A stretch of 64,000 bases of DNA from Aquabacterium lacunae (GTDB lineage Bacteria; Pseudomonadota; Gammaproteobacteria; Burkholderiales; Burkholderiaceae_C): contig NZ_SIXI01000001.1 in assembly GCF_004310865.1 (NCBI RefSeq), positions 434,001-498,000 on the forward strand, read 5' to 3'. Under the pieces are notes generated by a model. That model had not been told where the DNA came from. It saw nothing but the letters and a program-made list of their open reading frames with translations, and did no database searches. A program made the position numbers and the translations under genes. Shown one piece after another: positions 62,779-64,000 of the stretch (the stretch's first letter is position 1; the number at the start of each line of letters is the position of its first letter).

Positions 62779-63534
62779 TCACGGGCGAGCCAACTGCTGC
62801 AATGCAGCATCGATCTCGGCCTGCAGGGTTTCGGCCAGGGCCCGCCGGTCGGCGTGTGTGACACGGTGGGCCGGCAGCACCTGAAGGGTCACGGTCAGGT
62901 TTTTCGCACCGGCCACCCACCACAGTGACTGCACCAGTGTGGTGTCGCCCACATAGGCCGCTGCCGGGCTGATGGCGTGCTGCGCATCGCTGTAGCGCAC
63001 GGCCACGGGCTGAACCGGCACATCGGCGTCGATGGCCGACTGCAGCAGGTTGGCGTGGAAATGAAGCAGGGCTTGGCCATCACCCGTGGTGCCCTCAGGG
63101 AAGACCGCGGCCGTGCCCCCTTCTTGCAAGGTCTGCGTGAGCAGGCCCATCACGCGCATGGCGTCACGGCGGCGAGCGCGCTCGAGCAAGATGGTGCCGG
63201 CCAGCACCACCATGCGCCCCACCACGGGCCATTGCGCCACCTCGGCTTTCGACACGAAGCGTGCGGGGTGGGCTGCCAGGATGGCCACGATGTCCAGCCA
63301 CGACACATGGTTGCCCACCACCAGCTTGGCGCCCGGACGGAATTCACCCTGCACCTTCAACTGCACACCCAGGCCCCGCAGCACGCGCAGCGACCAGCGC
63401 TGCACCAGCTCGCGCTGGCGCTCAGGGGTGTGGCGGGCAAAGCTGCGGTTCATGCACCAGGCCACCCACAACAGGTTGACCAGGGTGCGCAGCAGGCGCA
63501 CCACCGCCACCGGCACACGCCACCAGGGGATCAT
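62779..63534 (-). CDS. plsC: 1-acyl-sn-glycerol-3-phosphate acyltransferase
   Basis: A 251-residue PlsC-type acyltransferase that acylates lysophosphatidic acid. The catalytic NHVSWLD (H-x4-D type, near residue 73), RARRRDAMR, and the substrate-binding FPEGTTGDG near 142 are present. The N-terminal hydrophobic segment anchors it to the inner membrane. The ATG at 63534 overlaps the stop of the dihydroorotase gene by one base (TGATG), the coupled arrangement found in many Burkholderiales. Confidence 0.93.
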   Translation of the reverse strand: MIPWWRVPVAVVRLLRTLVNLLWVAWCMNRSFARHTPERQRELVQRWSLRVLRGLGVQLKVQGEFRPGAKLVVGNHVSWLDIVAILAAHPARFVSKAEVAQWPVVGRMVVLAGTILLERARRRDAMRVMGLLTQTLQEGGTAAVFPEGTTGDGQALLHFHANLLQSAIDADVPVQPVAVRYSDAQHAISPAAAYVGDTTLVQSLWWVAGAKNLTVTLQVLPAHRVTHADRRALAETLQAEIDAALQQLARP

Positions 63535-64000
63535 CAGGCCACCTGGGCTTCGTGGGCCACCTGCCCGGCCACCACCGTCAGGCGCACGCGCCCCGGCATT
63601 TCCATGCCGGTGCACTCGTAGGCAAACGGGGTGTGCTTGCCCTGGCTGACCAGGGCCTCGGGCTGCACACGCCAGCTGTCACGCGGGTCGAACACGCACA
63701 GATCGGCCACACCGCCCTGCACGATGCGACCTGCACTGGTGGCCAGCGAGCCCAGGGCGTCGCCCAGCACCTTCACGGGGCCCAGGGTGACGGTGCCCAG
63801 TGCGCGGCGCAGGGCCTCGGCTGGCAGGCTGGCGGCCTCACCGGCTTGCAGGCCCGCGGCCTTCAGCGCCAGGCTCAGCAGCAGCTCGACACCGGTGCCG
63901 CCGGGGGTGGCTTCGCCAAAAGGCAGCAGTTTTTCGTCTTCGCTGACCGGGGTGTGGTCAGACACCAGGGCGTCGAGCGTGCCGTCGGCCAGCGCGGCCT
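63534..64000 (-). CDS. pyrC: Dihydroorotase family protein, partial at right edge
   Basis: The C-terminal 155 or so residues of a dihydroorotase (class I type), acting in pyrimidine synthesis. The segment DGTLDALVSDHTPVSEDEK contains the conserved DHxP catalytic site, and GGTGVELLLSLALKA and GKVxPFxGxxL-like SQGKHTPFAYECTG follow. The frame stays open to the right edge, so the true start lies outside. Whether it is an active enzyme or the non-catalytic partner of aspartate transcarbamoylase cannot be judged, because the N-terminal HxH motif is not visible. Confidence 0.9.
   Translation of the reverse strand, partial: AALADGTLDALVSDHTPVSEDEKLLPFGEATPGGTGVELLLSLALKAAGLQAGEAASLPAEALRRALGTVTLGPVKVLGDALGSLATSAGRIVQGGVADLCVFDPRDSWRVQPEALVSQGKHTPFAYECTGMEMPGRVRLTVVAGQVAHEAQVA

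Overview
The window is GC-rich chromosomal DNA from a betaproteobacterium, most likely order Burkholderiales (inference). The reasons are the gene orders ubiJ-ubiB, fmdB-DUF502-aspS, rpmB-rpmG and pyrC-plsC, the trxB/ftsK/lolA/rarA neighbourhood, 6S RNA behind zapA, and the family-level look of the proteins. Placement near the Comamonadaceae or Aquabacterium/Leptothrix-like groups is a guess from style only. I see no insertion sequence, prophage, tRNA, rRNA or CRISPR array.

Layout. 1-9.2 kb: the N-terminal part of an exopolysaccharide-priming sugar transferase, ubiquinone accessory genes ubiJ and ubiB, a sodium/solute symporter, fmdB-like, DUF502, aspS with a clear terminator, a small lipoprotein gene and nudB. 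9.2-12.7 kb: a 1088-residue RTX protein behind a promoter that carries a perfect inverted repeat. 12.7-16 kb: an operon of an EEP-family phosphatase/nuclease, cardiolipin synthase and a metallo-beta-lactamase exonuclease. 15.8-30.9 kb: a minus-strand vitamin B12 regulon of 14 genes (btuB, cobU, btuF, btuC, btuD, cobB, cobO, cbiB, cobD-type aminotransferase, cobQ, a second BtuF-like gene, cobT, cobS, cobC) headed by a recognisable cobalamin riboswitch. It covers corrinoid import and the late steps from cobyrinate onward, but has no corrin-ring genes.

30.9-36.7 kb: a small coiled-coil protein and zapA followed by 6S RNA, a PAS-GGDEF protein with a degenerate active site, a beta-hydroxyacid dehydrogenase, an ODP/MBL-fold protein, and two adjacent membrane-anchored proteins built of V-P-V repeats that I do not recognise. 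36.7-46.8 kb: a type VI secretion locus as two divergent units. The minus unit is a TPR lipoprotein gene, tssB, tssC, hcp, tssE, tssF, tssG; the plus unit is tssJ, tssK, tssL. The genes tssM, tssH, tssA, vgrG and PAAR are absent and housekeeping genes sit at both ends, so the rest of the machine must lie elsewhere or be missing.

46.8-60 kb: rarA, lolA, ftsK, a Crp/Fnr-type regulator and trxB, interleaved with a DEAD-box RNA helicase that has a repeat-rich tail and a 1195-residue DUF748/AsmA-like protein. 60-64 kb: rpmB, rpmG, an exported hypothetical protein, a fatty-acid desaturase, plsC and the C-terminal end of a dihydroorotase-family gene that runs off the right edge. The best candidates for something undescribed are the paired V-P-V repeat proteins (34661-36351), the signal-less second BtuF-like protein inside the B12 regulon, and the TPR lipoprotein tied to the split T6SS locus.
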